A stretch of 64,000 nucleotides of DNA from Streptomyces sp. LUP47B (GTDB taxonomy: Bacteria; Actinomycetota; Actinomycetes; Streptomycetales; Streptomycetaceae), in the NCBI RefSeq assembly GCF_001746295.1, contig NZ_MJAH01000007.1, positions 334,792 to 398,791 on the forward strand. Reading direction: 5' to 3'. The notes beneath the pieces were generated by a model, which saw only the letters and a program-made list of their open reading frames with translations, searched no databases and was not told the DNA's origin. Position numbers and translations under genes: made by a program. This document shows positions 8,463 through 16,216 of this stretch, piece by piece. How positions within the stretch are numbered: the first letter of the stretch is position 1; each line of letters opens with the position of its first letter.

Positions 8463-8482
8463 ATGTGGAGAGCTCTCCGCAT
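8463..8482. promoter_or_regulatory. TetR operator candidate, site 1
   Basis: The core GGAGAGCTCTCC is a perfect 12-bp palindrome, extended imperfectly to 20 bases. It lies 16 bases before the aldo/keto reductase start and 24 bases (centre to centre) from site 2, so a regulator could bind both on one DNA face region. Confidence 0.6.
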
Positions 8483-8487
8483 AACGT

Positions 8488-8505
8488 AGTGGAGAGGTCT
8501 CCACT
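8488..8505. promoter_or_regulatory. TetR operator candidate, site 2
   Basis: AGTGGAGA GG TCTCCACT is a perfect 8-2-8 palindrome sharing TGGAGAG with site 1. It lies 18 bases before the TetR start at 8523, so it could serve both autoregulation and control of the divergent operon. Confidence 0.65.
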
Positions 8506-8522
8506 TAGCAAGGTGAGGTCCC

Positions 8523-9059
8523 GTGGTCCGTTCAGACGCTCTTGAGAACAGGGCGCGCATCCTCGCTGCCGCCCGCGAAGCGCTCACAGCCGACGGCAAC
8601 ACGTCGATGAACCAGATCGCCCAGCGGGCCGGAGTCGGCGCCGGCACCCTTTACCGCAACTTCCCGACACGCGAGGCGCTGGTCCTGGCCGTCTACCAGG
8701 ACGAGGTCGCCCGCATCATCGGTACCGTGCCCGACCTGCTGGAGGGGATGCCGCCACTGGAAGCGCTCCGCCACTGGACGACCGATCTGGTCGATGCCAT
8801 GCGCAGAAAGCACGGCCTCGGCGACGCCCTCAGCCCGGGCGCGCACCAGGCGATCAGCGAACAGAGCTACGGTCCGGTCGTCGCCGCGATCACCGAGATC
8901 CTCGACGCCGGGAAGAAGGACGGAAGCATCCGCGTGGACGCCGATCCCGGCGACTTCCTCCAACTCACCGGCGCTCTCTGGCGCGCCGCTTCCAGCCCCG
9001 TAGACCGGGCTCCCCGCATGCTCGCGCTCATCCTGGACGGACTCCGCACATCCCGGTAG
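8523..9059 (+). CDS. TetR family regulator of the aldo/keto reductase operon
   Basis: This 178-residue TetR protein has its helix-turn-helix at about residues 10-55 (NRARILAAAREALTADG, then MNQIAQRAGVGAGTLYRNF). The C-terminal domain contains the ILDAGKKDGSIRVDADPGDF segment common in the SbtR-like actinobacterial subgroup. It starts at GTG 8523 after AAGGTGAGG. It is transcribed away from the aldo/keto reductase operon, with twin palindromes in the shared promoter, so repression of that operon is the simplest reading. The inducer may be an aldehyde, ketone or xenobiotic; that part is a guess. Confidence 0.88.
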   Translation: MVRSDALENRARILAAAREALTADGNTSMNQIAQRAGVGAGTLYRNFPTREALVLAVYQDEVARIIGTVPDLLEGMPPLEALRHWTTDLVDAMRRKHGLGDALSPGAHQAISEQSYGPVVAAITEILDAGKKDGSIRVDADPGDFLQLTGALWRAASSPVDRAPRMLALILDGLRTSR

Positions 9060-9361
9060 GCGCCGTGCGCCCTTCGTGCTGGTGGCCAGCCACGGGCAGC
9101 GACTGACGGGAGGGGGAGTCGCCGTCCGGTACGGCGCGTTCTGGGCCCGGTGTTCGCCGCGGAGGTGCTCCAGCGGGCGCGCCACACGTGCCCGTGGACG
9201 ACAACGCCTACCGGCTCCGCAGGGGCCTCCGCCAGTTACAGATCCCGAGCAACTTCCCTCAGTACGCCGCCCCTCCGGGAATCGAAAGCAGTGCCTCAGC
9301 TTGAGGTGGGGCGGGCCCTCGCGGTGTCATGGAGGCGGATGTCGGTGAAGGCACGGTGGTC
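9060..9361 (+). other. Spacer with a doubtful coding remnant
   Basis: A plus-strand frame ending at about 9302 reads DDNAYRLRRGLRQLQIPSNF and looks protein-like, but it has no good start and no family I recognise. It may be the end of a lost gene. Nothing else is supported here. Confidence 0.3.
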
Positions 9362-9733
9362 ATGAGTCAGAGTGGTTCGCAAGCGGCAGCATTCTTCCGA
9401 GACGTGCACCAGAGCAGAGTGGTCTGGCTTGTCCGGGACGACGACGGATGCCCGACTTCCCTCTCCGCGGACGGCACGCGGAGTCTTCCCTTCTGGTCGA
9501 CCTCGGCCCGCGCCCAGAGGGCGGCGAAGATCTGGGGGAATGGACTATGGGTCGAATCCATGCCCCTCGACGACTGGCGCGCACGCGAACTGCCTGATGT
9601 CGCCCGGGAGGGACTCATGGTCGGCATCAACTGGAGCGGGCCGCGCCTCGTCGGCTGGTGCTTCACTCCGATGGAAGTCCTCAACCGACTGGCAGGGCTG
9701 ACCAGTTCGGGGGAGACAGCGGGACAGGACTGA
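9362..9733 (+). CDS. DUF2750 family protein
   Basis: The 123-residue protein matches the DUF2750 pattern: QSRVVWLVRDDDGCPTSLSA, then a strand with LPFWSTSARAQRA, then MPLDDWRARELPDVAREGLM. The function of DUF2750 is unknown; it is a small cytoplasmic alpha/beta protein often found alone. I chose ATG 9362, with GAAGG ten bases upstream, because the conserved region begins shortly after. ATG 9329 would add 11 residues without a ribosome site. Confidence 0.75.
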   Translation: MSQSGSQAAAFFRDVHQSRVVWLVRDDDGCPTSLSADGTRSLPFWSTSARAQRAAKIWGNGLWVESMPLDDWRARELPDVAREGLMVGINWSGPRLVGWCFTPMEVLNRLAGLTSSGETAGQD

Positions 9734-10060
9734 CTCAACGGTGCCACGGTTGCCCAGCTCATGGGCGCTGTGTCGGCGAAGTGGCAAATCCGGGTTCTTT
9801 GGGTCAGGTGCGTCCGAGCGGGAGGCTGGCAACGAAGGTGTGCGCGGTCCGGGCCGCGTTGGCTCGCCGGTCGTTGTCGGCAGCGCGTCGGGCGAACGGC
9901 ATTCGGTGGACGTCAAAGCTCGACGAGCGCGGACTTTCTACCTCAAGCGCCTCCTGCGACGTGTGCGGTATTGCCGGCCCTGACTGACGAGCTGACCTGA
10001 CCCCACCCCACACCTCGTGCTGCGGGGACAAGCCTGCCATGCACACCGCGCGACCTCGGG
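9734..10060. other. Spacer without a supported gene
   Basis: This is 327 bases between convergent genes. Only short frames without motifs are present, and no strong hairpin followed by a T-run is seen. Confidence 0.5.
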
Positions 10061-10726
10061 CTAGCGCTTGCCAACGGTGTACGTCAGGTGGGTCACCCGG
10101 GACGATGCGTCTGCCCGGGTCTGTTCGAGGGCGATGCGGTCGGGGTCCACGCGGTCGAACAGGCGGATGCCGGTGCCGAACAGCACCGGCGCCAGCGTGA
10201 TCGAGAACTCGTGGATCAGGCCGTTGTCCAGGTACGCCTGGATCGTCTCGGCGCCGCCCGCGATGCGGACGTCGCGGTCGCCGGCTGCCTCGCGGGCCTG
10301 GTCGAGGGCGCTCTCGATGCCGTCGTTGACGAAGTGGAAGGTGGTGCCGCCCGGCCGCTCCCACGGGTCACGTCCGGTGCGGGTGACGACGAACACCGGG
10401 GTGTGGAACGGCGCCTCCTCCGGCCATGCCTGCTCACCGGCGTCGAACATGTGCTTGCCCATGACGCTCGCGCCGGTGCGTTCATGTGTCGCCCGTGCGA
10501 TGTCGTTGTCGAGTCCTTCCTCGCCGCCCTCGCCGAGCTTGAGGTTCTCCCGGAACCACCGCTGCGGGAACGCCCACGCCTGCAGTTCCGCCCACTTCGA
10601 CATCCAGCGCCGGACGCTGGGGTCGTCCTGCTTCTCGGGCGAGAAGACGTCCTCGACGGCCACGGGTTCGGGTGCCATGAAGCCGTCGAGCGACATCGTC
10701 ACGCTGAAGAACACCTTCCCGGCCAT
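10061..10726 (-). CDS. Dihydrofolate reductase-family (RibD C-terminal-like) protein
   Basis: This 221-residue protein belongs to the DHFR/RibD-C fold family: KVFFSVTMSLDGFMAPE at the N-terminus, SVMGKHMFDAGEQAW, TPVFVVTRTGRDPW and VRIAGGAETIQAYLDNGLI. It probably binds NADPH; the substrate is unknown and it is not the essential DHFR. GGAGA precedes ATG 10726, whose A is shared with the stop of the SRPBCC gene (TGATG), so the two are translationally coupled. It is the last gene of an ArsR-SRPBCC-RibD-like operon. A longer frame reaching 11128 is a shadow over the SRPBCC gene. Confidence 0.88.
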   Translation of the reverse strand: MAGKVFFSVTMSLDGFMAPEPVAVEDVFSPEKQDDPSVRRWMSKWAELQAWAFPQRWFRENLKLGEGGEEGLDNDIARATHERTGASVMGKHMFDAGEQAWPEEAPFHTPVFVVTRTGRDPWERPGGTTFHFVNDGIESALDQAREAAGDRDVRIAGGAETIQAYLDNGLIHEFSITLAPVLFGTGIRLFDRVDPDRIALEQTRADASSRVTHLTYTVGKR

Positions 10727-11262
10727 CAGCTCTCCGCTCCCTTCGGAGTGGTCTCGTGGTGGGCGGTGTCGTTCCGGGTGAGCTCGGCGACGTAGGCCGC
10801 CAGGTTGCTCAGGGTCTGCTCGCCGCCCTCGACCGCGTGGTACTTCTCCACCGCCTCGTCGCGGAGTTCCTTGGTGCGGAACACCGTGCGCATCACGATC
10901 CGGGTCTCCTCGCCGTCCGGCTCGAAGGCCAGGACCGACTCGAAGGCGTTGGGGTCGTCGCGGGACTCGCCGTGCAGCAGCGCGATCCGCTGCGGTGGGA
11001 CGATCTCCCGCCAGGTGATCCACTCCTGGTAGTCGGTCCCGTCGGGCCCGTGCATCACGAAGTCCCAGGCTCCGCCGACGCGGAACTCGAAGGACCGCGT
11101 CGTGGTGGTGAACCCTTCCGGTCCCCACCAGCGCGACAGGTGCCGGACCTGCGTGAACGCCTCGAACACCAGCTCCCGTGGGGCGCCGATGGCCCGGGAG
11201 ATCACGATCTCGCGGTCCGCGGTCGCGCGGTCGGGGTCAGCGCCGCTACTGGTCGTCGTCAT
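10726..11262 (-). CDS. SRPBCC family protein (AHSA1-like)
   Basis: The 178-residue protein has the START/SRPBCC layout: IVISRAIGAPRELVFEAFTQ at the start of the fold, then HLSRWWGPEGFTTTTRSFEF, WDFVMHGPDGTDYQEWITW, and a C-terminal helix region with GGEQTLSNLAAYVAE. AHSA1-like proteins bind hydrophobic ligands or assist partner proteins. AGGAA lies seven bases before ATG 11262. The start overlaps the 3' end of the ArsR gene by 17 bases, a common pairing in actinobacteria in which both proteins act on one regulon. Compare the fused version at 4393-5181. Confidence 0.9.
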   Translation of the reverse strand: MTTTSSGADPDRATADREIVISRAIGAPRELVFEAFTQVRHLSRWWGPEGFTTTTRSFEFRVGGAWDFVMHGPDGTDYQEWITWREIVPPQRIALLHGESRDDPNAFESVLAFEPDGEETRIVMRTVFRTKELRDEAVEKYHAVEGGEQTLSNLAAYVAELTRNDTAHHETTPKGAES

Positions 11263-11608
11263 CCGCTGGTTCCTCCTGCCTTGCCTGTTTCAGATCTCGC
11301 ACGTACTCGTCCAGCCGGTCGAAGCTCTCGCTCCAGAACCGCTCGAAGCCGCCCACCCACTCGTGGACCGGCCGCAGTCCGGTGGCATCCAGGCCGTACA
11401 GCCGCTGCTTGCCCACCCCGCGGACCCGCACCAGCCCTACCTCCCGGAGGACCCGCAGGTGCTTGGACGCCTGCGGCTGGGTCATCCCCAGGTCCCGCGC
11501 CAGGTCGGTCACCGGCCGTTCGCCGCCCCGCAGCAGTACCAGGATCTCCCGCCGCTGCGGTTCGGCGATCGCGTTGAACGCGTCCGAGGTCGTCGCCGCT
11601 CGTGCCAT
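11246..11608 (-). CDS. ArsR family winged-helix regulator
   Basis: This 120-residue regulator has a winged helix at about residues 8-90: AFNAIAEPQRREILVLLRGG, then DLARDLGMTQPQASKHLRVL, then VRVRGVGKQRLYGLD. The C-terminus (GGFERFWSESFDRLDEYV) is the form typical of SRPBCC-linked ArsR proteins. No cysteines are present, so it is not a metal sensor of the classical type. It heads an overlapping operon with the SRPBCC and RibD-like genes. A small palindrome lies at 11620-11635, directly upstream. Confidence 0.9.
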   Translation of the reverse strand: MARAATTSDAFNAIAEPQRREILVLLRGGERPVTDLARDLGMTQPQASKHLRVLREVGLVRVRGVGKQRLYGLDATGLRPVHEWVGGFERFWSESFDRLDEYVRDLKQARQEEPADDDDQ

Positions 11609-11619
11609 GACGTCATCAT

Positions 11620-11635
11620 ATGCCTATATCGGCAT
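11620..11635. promoter_or_regulatory. Operator candidate upstream of the ArsR operon
   Basis: ATGCC TATATC GGCAT is a 5-6-5 inverted repeat with an AT-rich centre, 12 bases before the ArsR start. TGACGTCA at 11608-11615 is a second short palindrome touching the start codon. The spacing suits ArsR autoregulation; this is inference. Confidence 0.45.
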
Positions 11636-11740
11636 GCGTCAACGCTCCGTAGACCGGCCATGTCAGGTAGGACACCGGACATCCGGCCGGCTCGGCACTG
11701 AGCGGGGCCTCGCCGACGAGGCCGCTCCCCCGAGCCGCGC

Positions 11741-12949
11741 CTACCGGGTGCGCGATGCCGACACCCGCGCCGCCCCCTCCGACGCGACCCTGTCGGCCAC
11801 CACCCGGCGCCGCCGTACCGGAATGCCCATCGTCGGGTTGGCGACGCTCCAGGCCGCACCCTTGCAGACCAGCTCCTTGTAGCGGGCCGCGAAGCGACCG
11901 GTCAGGGCGTGGTCGACGGAGCGGTCGTCGGCGGTGACGAACTGGATCAGCCCCTCCTTGCGGCCGAGAGAGATGCACTGGTTGAAGTAGCGCAGCGGGG
12001 CGTGCGGCAGCTTGCCGCCGGTCAGGCGGGCGGCGATGGAGTCGGCGGCCTGCCAGGCCATGGGGGTACCAGAGGCGCAGGACATGCGCAGCGGCTTGTC
12101 TCCGGCGCCCAGTGCATGGCCGGCGTCGCCGATCGCGTACACGTCCGGGTGCGAGACCGAGCGCATCGTCGCGTCGACCACGATGCGGCCGGTGTCCGCG
12201 AGTTCGAGGCTGGTGGCCGCGGCCAGCGGGTGCACGGTGAAGCCCGTGGTCCAGACGGTGACGGCAGCCGGGAGATTCCGGCCGTCCGCGGTTGTGACCT
12301 GGTCCGCCTCGACCGCGGTCACCGCGGCGTTCTCATGCACCGTGATGCCGAGCCTGTCGATGACGTTGCGCAGGTGCGTGCGACCCTTCGGGGAGAGCCA
12401 GTCGCCCAGTCCTGCGCGCGTGACGAGCGCGATGTCGAGGTCTGGGCGGGCCTCGGCCACTTCTGTCGCGAACTCCAGGCCGGTCAGGCCGCCACCCACG
12501 ACGAGGACCGTCTCACCGTCAGCGAGCCGGCTCAGGCGCTCGCGCAGCCTGAGCGCGCCGGGGCGGCTCGCGATCTGGTGGGCGTGGTCGGCGACGCCGG
12601 GGACGCCGTTGTCGTTGCCGCCGCTGCCGAGGGCGTAGACGAGGGTGTCGTACGGCAGTTCCGCCGTCCCCTCGGCGCTCTCCACTACGACCGTCTTGCG
12701 GTCCACGTCGACCGACGTCACCTTCGCGAGCTTCAGCTCGACTCCCGTGCCCGCGAACACCTCGCGCAGCGGGCGCGGCTTCAGCTCCTGGCCCACGGCC
12801 AGCTGGTGCATCCGGACCCGCTCGACGAAGTCGGGCTCTGCGTTGACGAGGGTGATGGCGACGTCCTGACGACGCAGCCGCTTGGCGAGTCGGCCTGCCG
12901 CGATCGCTCCGGAGTAGCCGGCGCCGAGAACGATGATCCGGTGCTGCAT
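11741..12949 (-). CDS. NAD(P)/FAD-dependent oxidoreductase (NDH-2-like)
   Basis: This 402-residue flavoprotein resembles type II NADH dehydrogenases and related pyridine nucleotide-disulphide oxidoreductases. The FAD motif is IIVLGAGYSGAIAAGRLAKR at residues 4-23, the NAD(P) motif is VLVVGGGLTGLEFATEVAE, and the second FAD motif is DVYAIGDAGHA. It is shorter than respiratory NDH-2, and I see no clear C-terminal membrane helix, so soluble quinone or dye reduction is possible. AGGGAA precedes ATG 12949. It follows an ECF41 sigma gene on the same strand, which suggests it is part of that sigma factor's regulon. Confidence 0.88.
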   Translation of the reverse strand: MQHRIIVLGAGYSGAIAAGRLAKRLRRQDVAITLVNAEPDFVERVRMHQLAVGQELKPRPLREVFAGTGVELKLAKVTSVDVDRKTVVVESAEGTAELPYDTLVYALGSGGNDNGVPGVADHAHQIASRPGALRLRERLSRLADGETVLVVGGGLTGLEFATEVAEARPDLDIALVTRAGLGDWLSPKGRTHLRNVIDRLGITVHENAAVTAVEADQVTTADGRNLPAAVTVWTTGFTVHPLAAATSLELADTGRIVVDATMRSVSHPDVYAIGDAGHALGAGDKPLRMSCASGTPMAWQAADSIAARLTGGKLPHAPLRYFNQCISLGRKEGLIQFVTADDRSVDHALTGRFAARYKELVCKGAAWSVANPTMGIPVRRRRVVADRVASEGAARVSASRTR

Positions 12950-13041
12950 TTCCCTGCTCCTGTCTGCGCGGGTCCGGTGCCTTCTGGCCCGGTCACGCCC
13001 CTTGAACCGGGCAGCACGCCGATTCCTGACAGGAGGAATGA

Positions 13042-13055
13042 GTGACCCACGTCAC
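13042..13055. promoter_or_regulatory. Palindrome between the ECF41 sigma gene and the oxidoreductase
   Basis: GTGAC CCAC GTCAC is a perfect 5-4-5 inverted repeat in the 114-base gap. It could be an operator. I looked for a TGTCACA/CGTC pair, the ECF41 promoter form I recall, and did not find a properly spaced one. Confidence 0.35.
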
Positions 13056-13063
13056 ACAAGGAG

Positions 13064-14011
13064 TCAGAGGGCTTCGGTCACGACCGGAGGACCGAAATCG
13101 CCCGCCGCCCAACGCTGCGTCGCCCGCTCGAGCTTGTCCGGATTGACCTGGCTGCGGACAGCGACGATGCCCTCCTGCGTCCGCTCCAGGCACATGATGC
13201 CGAAGACCCGCCCCCCGACCACCGCGACGACCGCAGGGCCGCCGTTGACCGTGGCGGCGTAGAGGTCGGGGGAACCGCCGGCCAGGTCCCGCTTGGCCGG
13301 GGCCGGCTTGAACAGCCCGCGCAGGAACTTCGCCACCGCACGTGCGCCCTCGAAGGCACTGGCCCGGGCCGGCACCTTTCCGCCGCCGTCGCCCACCGCG
13401 ACGGCGTCCGAGGTGAGCAGCTCGATCAACGGCTGTGTCTCACCGCTGGTCGCCGCAGCGAGGAACTCCTCGACGATCCGGCGCACGGCCGCCTCGTCGA
13501 TCTCGACCCGCGCCCCGCCCTGCGCCACATGCTTCTTCGCGCGATGGAAGATCTGCTGACTGGCCGCCTCGCTCAGGTCCAGGATCTCGGCGATCTCCCG
13601 GTGGGAGTACGCGAATGCCTCGCGAAGCACATACACCGCCCGCTCGTTGGGCGAGAGCCGCTCCAAAAGGACCATCACGGCGTACGACACCGACTCGCGC
13701 TGTTCGACCGTCTCCGCCGGGCCCAGCATCGGGTCCCCTTCGAGCAATGGTTCGGGCAGCCACTGGCCGACGTAGGTCTCGCGACGCGCACGGGCCGACG
13801 TGAGTTGGTTGAGGCAGAGGTTGGTGAGCACCTTGGTCAGCCATGCCTCGGGCACCTCGATGCGCTCGACATCGGCGGCCTGCCAACGCAGATATGTCTC
13901 CTGTACGGCGTCCTCGGCCTCGCTCGCCGACCCGAGCATGCGGTAGGCGATGGCCTCGAGACGCGGCCTGGCCGCCTCGAACCGATCCACGTCACTGAAG
14001 GTCAGGGCCAT
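13064..14011 (-). CDS. ECF41-family RNA polymerase sigma factor (SigJ-like)
   Basis: This 315-residue sigma factor has region 2 (RLEAIAYRMLGSASEAEDAV), region 4 (LSPNERAVYVLREAFAYSHR, EIAEILDLSEAASQQIFHRA) and a SnoaL-like C-terminal extension. Three motifs recorded for ECF41 are present: WLPEP between regions 2 and 4, DGGGK in the extension, and NPDKL near the end. In this group the extension replaces an anti-sigma factor and tunes activity. No anti-sigma gene is nearby, as expected. The usual target is a neighbouring redox gene; here that is the flavin oxidoreductase at 11741-12949. The ribosome site is weak. Confidence 0.9.
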   Translation of the reverse strand: MALTFSDVDRFEAARPRLEAIAYRMLGSASEAEDAVQETYLRWQAADVERIEVPEAWLTKVLTNLCLNQLTSARARRETYVGQWLPEPLLEGDPMLGPAETVEQRESVSYAVMVLLERLSPNERAVYVLREAFAYSHREIAEILDLSEAASQQIFHRAKKHVAQGGARVEIDEAAVRRIVEEFLAAATSGETQPLIELLTSDAVAVGDGGGKVPARASAFEGARAVAKFLRGLFKPAPAKRDLAGGSPDLYAATVNGGPAVVAVVGGRVFGIMCLERTQEGIVAVRSQVNPDKLERATQRWAAGDFGPPVVTEAL

Positions 14012-14373
14012 GCCGGGATCCTAACCGGAGCTGTGCGCGCTTTCACTGCCACCGTACGGCCGCGGGACGGGCAGATCCACAGGGCTGCGAGGCAGCGGCG
14101 TTCACCGGCTTCGGTCGGCATCGATGTGGTGCTGTGATTCCCCGGTGGCAATCCGGCCCCGGACGCACCGGACATGGCAGCCATGACCTCGGCCCAACTG
14201 ACAGCAGAAGCTGCACGCAGGGAACAGTTGGCTCCGCTTGTCCGTATCATCTCTACGCCAAGGCATTCTGCGGCAGTTACGGCATCCGCGCTGCCAGTGC
14301 AGCTCATGCTGCCCGGTTCAGCGTCGCGCTCCGCCTCTGCGTGACGGCCGCACACCGAGGAAAGGCCAGCATC
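14012..14373. other. Divergent promoter region without a gene
   Basis: This holds the upstream regions of the ECF41 gene (minus) and the coiled-coil/wHTH gene (plus). GAGGAAAGG just before 14374 is a strong ribosome site. No other feature is supported. Confidence 0.5.
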
Positions 14374-14994
14374 ATGTCCGAGAGCATGACCGACACCATG
14401 GGACTGACACACCAGTACAGCACCCAAGTAGCCGCCGATCTCGAGACCAACCTCAAGGAGCAGGAACGCATCAATGGGGACATCGCTGCCCTGCAGCAGC
14501 AGTTGGCCGCCCTGCAGCATGACCACAGTGTGCTGGTGAACATCCAGCAGGCACTCGGCGTCACACAGTCGACCAAGGAGTCCACGCCCTCGGCCGAGAC
14601 CGCCACGGTGCCGGCTGCCCGGCAGAAGACCAAGAGCGCACCGCGCAGCAAGCAGACCGCACGGAAGACCACCGTTGCACAGGAACGCACGACGGCCAGG
14701 AAGTCCACCGCCAAGTCCGAGACGAAGACGTCCCAGCCCACTTTGGTGGAGCTCATCCGTCAGCACCTGACCGAGCAGGACGAACCGCGCTCCGCAGCGG
14801 AAATCTCCACCGCGCTCGGCCAGGCCCATCCGCAGCGCGACATCAAGACCAAGGTCGTTCGTGTCACCCTTGAGGGGCTTGTGGCCAGGAGCCAGGCCCA
14901 GCGCACCAAGCAGGGTTCGTCCGTCTACTACACCGCACCGGAAGCGGAGACCACGCCACCGGCCGAGGCGCAGCCCGAAGACAGCGCGAGCTGA
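14374..14994 (+). CDS. Coiled-coil protein with a basic linker and C-terminal winged-helix
   Basis: This 206-residue protein has three parts. Residues 15-60 are a likely coiled coil (EQERINGDIAALQQQLAALQ). Residues 75-120 are a Lys/Arg/Thr-rich low-complexity linker like those of nucleoid proteins (KTKSAPRSKQTARKTTVAQ). Residues 125-185 look like a small winged helix (LVELIRQHLTEQDEPRSAAE, EISTALGQAHPQRDIKTKVV). Similar proteins occur across Streptomyces as unnamed regulatory proteins; I do not know a function. GAGGAAAGG precedes ATG 14374. A chromatin or developmental role is a guess from the charge pattern. Confidence 0.75.
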   Translation: MSESMTDTMGLTHQYSTQVAADLETNLKEQERINGDIAALQQQLAALQHDHSVLVNIQQALGVTQSTKESTPSAETATVPAARQKTKSAPRSKQTARKTTVAQERTTARKSTAKSETKTSQPTLVELIRQHLTEQDEPRSAAEISTALGQAHPQRDIKTKVVRVTLEGLVARSQAQRTKQGSSVYYTAPEAETTPPAEAQPEDSAS

Positions 14995-15504
14995 AGGTAC
15001 ACACCGCGCAGCAGGCAAGGGCATGCACTACAGGTATGGGCCGAAGCCCGGTCCATTACCGGTGGGGACAGCCCGCACCATGCATCGTGAAGGCTGGTTG
15101 CGCCAGGCACAGCGGTCTCCTTGATACCTCCGCCGGCTGGAAGCTCACCGCGGCCAAGGGCGAGCCGCTGAGCATCGCGGTCGTCGCCGGCGACAGCCAC
15201 ATGTCGGTGCCGCCGCCTACACCTGGCGGACGGGGCTCCGGGCGACCACGTCGTACCCGGACGTGCCGGAGCCGTCGATCGCCCAAGGCGGGCCCTCGCA
15301 GCGGTCCACTGCCGGGACGAACACAGCCGTCCGGTCGTGGACCGGCCGCTTACCTGCCAGGGCCGTCCCCGAATTCGCGGAGCACGGGCCCCTGCCCCGG
15401 CTGGAGCACAAGGCTCACGAACGGAACTCGACCACGAAGGTGTTCCGGGCTGGTCGAGCAGCCAATTCCCGCTCGACCAGCCCGACGCGACACGAGGCGT
15501 TGAC
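14995..15504. other. Spacer with a possible decayed gene
   Basis: The plus strand reads TSAGWKLTAAKGEPLSIAVV and then AGDSHMSVPPP at about 15127-15225, which is protein-like, but the frame degrades on both sides. No family recognised. The remainder shows no feature. Confidence 0.3.
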
Positions 15505-15957
15505 TCAGCAGCCCGTGGCGTTGTAATTCCAGAACGCGGACCTGGTCTGCGGTCCGGCGATCCCGTCAGCCGTTCCGGCGTTCTCGCCAACGGCGTTCAG
15601 GAAATTCTGCAGCGCCCTGATCGTATTGGTTCCGACGATCCCGTCGACGGTACCGGCGTTGTAGCCCCAGGCGTTGAGCATCCTCTGGGCCGCCTTCCAG
15701 CTGTTGGTGCCCAGCTGTCCGTCCTCGGTACCGGCGTTGAAGCCCCAAGCGTTCAGGCAGCTCTGCCAGTTCTTGGCCCGGGCCGTGTCCAGGCCGAGGT
15801 TGTTCACTGCCAGGGGGGAGACACGCTCGCTGCTGACCGCGGGCTTGGTGACCGGCTGGGAGGCCGCCACGCTCGCACTCGCACCCGCAAGGCCGCCGGC
15901 GGCGATGCCGACGACGGCGCTCGTGGCGACGAGTGCCCTGGCCAGAGAAGATCGCAT
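15505..15957 (-). CDS. Secreted peptidoglycan-binding-domain protein
   Basis: The 150-residue protein begins with a signal peptide (MRSSLARALVATSAVVGIAA, cleavage likely after ASASVAA). The mature part holds PG_binding_1-like repeats around NAGTEDGQLGTNSWKAAQRM, NAGTVDGIVGTNTIRALQNF and NAGTADGIAGPQTRSAFWNY. These elements bind cell-wall peptidoglycan. No catalytic domain is attached, so it may be a wall-anchored accessory protein or an inhibitor; only binding can be inferred. Two Cys residues (SCLNAWG and the terminal ATGC) could form a disulphide. GAGGAAAC precedes ATG 15957. Confidence 0.85.
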   Translation of the reverse strand: MRSSLARALVATSAVVGIAAGGLAGASASVAASQPVTKPAVSSERVSPLAVNNLGLDTARAKNWQSCLNAWGFNAGTEDGQLGTNSWKAAQRMLNAWGYNAGTVDGIVGTNTIRALQNFLNAVGENAGTADGIAGPQTRSAFWNYNATGC

Positions 15958-16216
15958 TGTTTCCTCTTTTCGATTCGACAACGAAGGCGTTGACGCGACC
16001 GCCCGGATCGGGCTTTCCGCGCCGCCGCCAGCGTGCCAGGGTCGTGCGCCCAAATCTCCCGAGAATTCGATGCACTTTTTCGTATGACTCAATCCACGCC
16101 AAATTTCAGTAACCCTCCGCACGAAAATCAGTCAGAGAGTCCGTGAATTTCGGCCGATACTCACGCAGTGGGCATTGAGGGGGACTGGAGTCGGCCGCCG
16201 TCAGCCGGGAACGCGT

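Noticed and set aside
6682..8511. A 609-codon minus-strand frame suggesting a fusion protein
   Set aside because: The first half is an out-of-frame reading of the aldo/keto reductase. Only the last 239 codons, from GTG 7401, encode a real membrane protein.
10061..11128. A 355-codon frame extending the RibD-like gene
   Set aside because: The extra part overlaps the SRPBCC gene in another frame; ATG 10726 with coupled TGATG is the real start.
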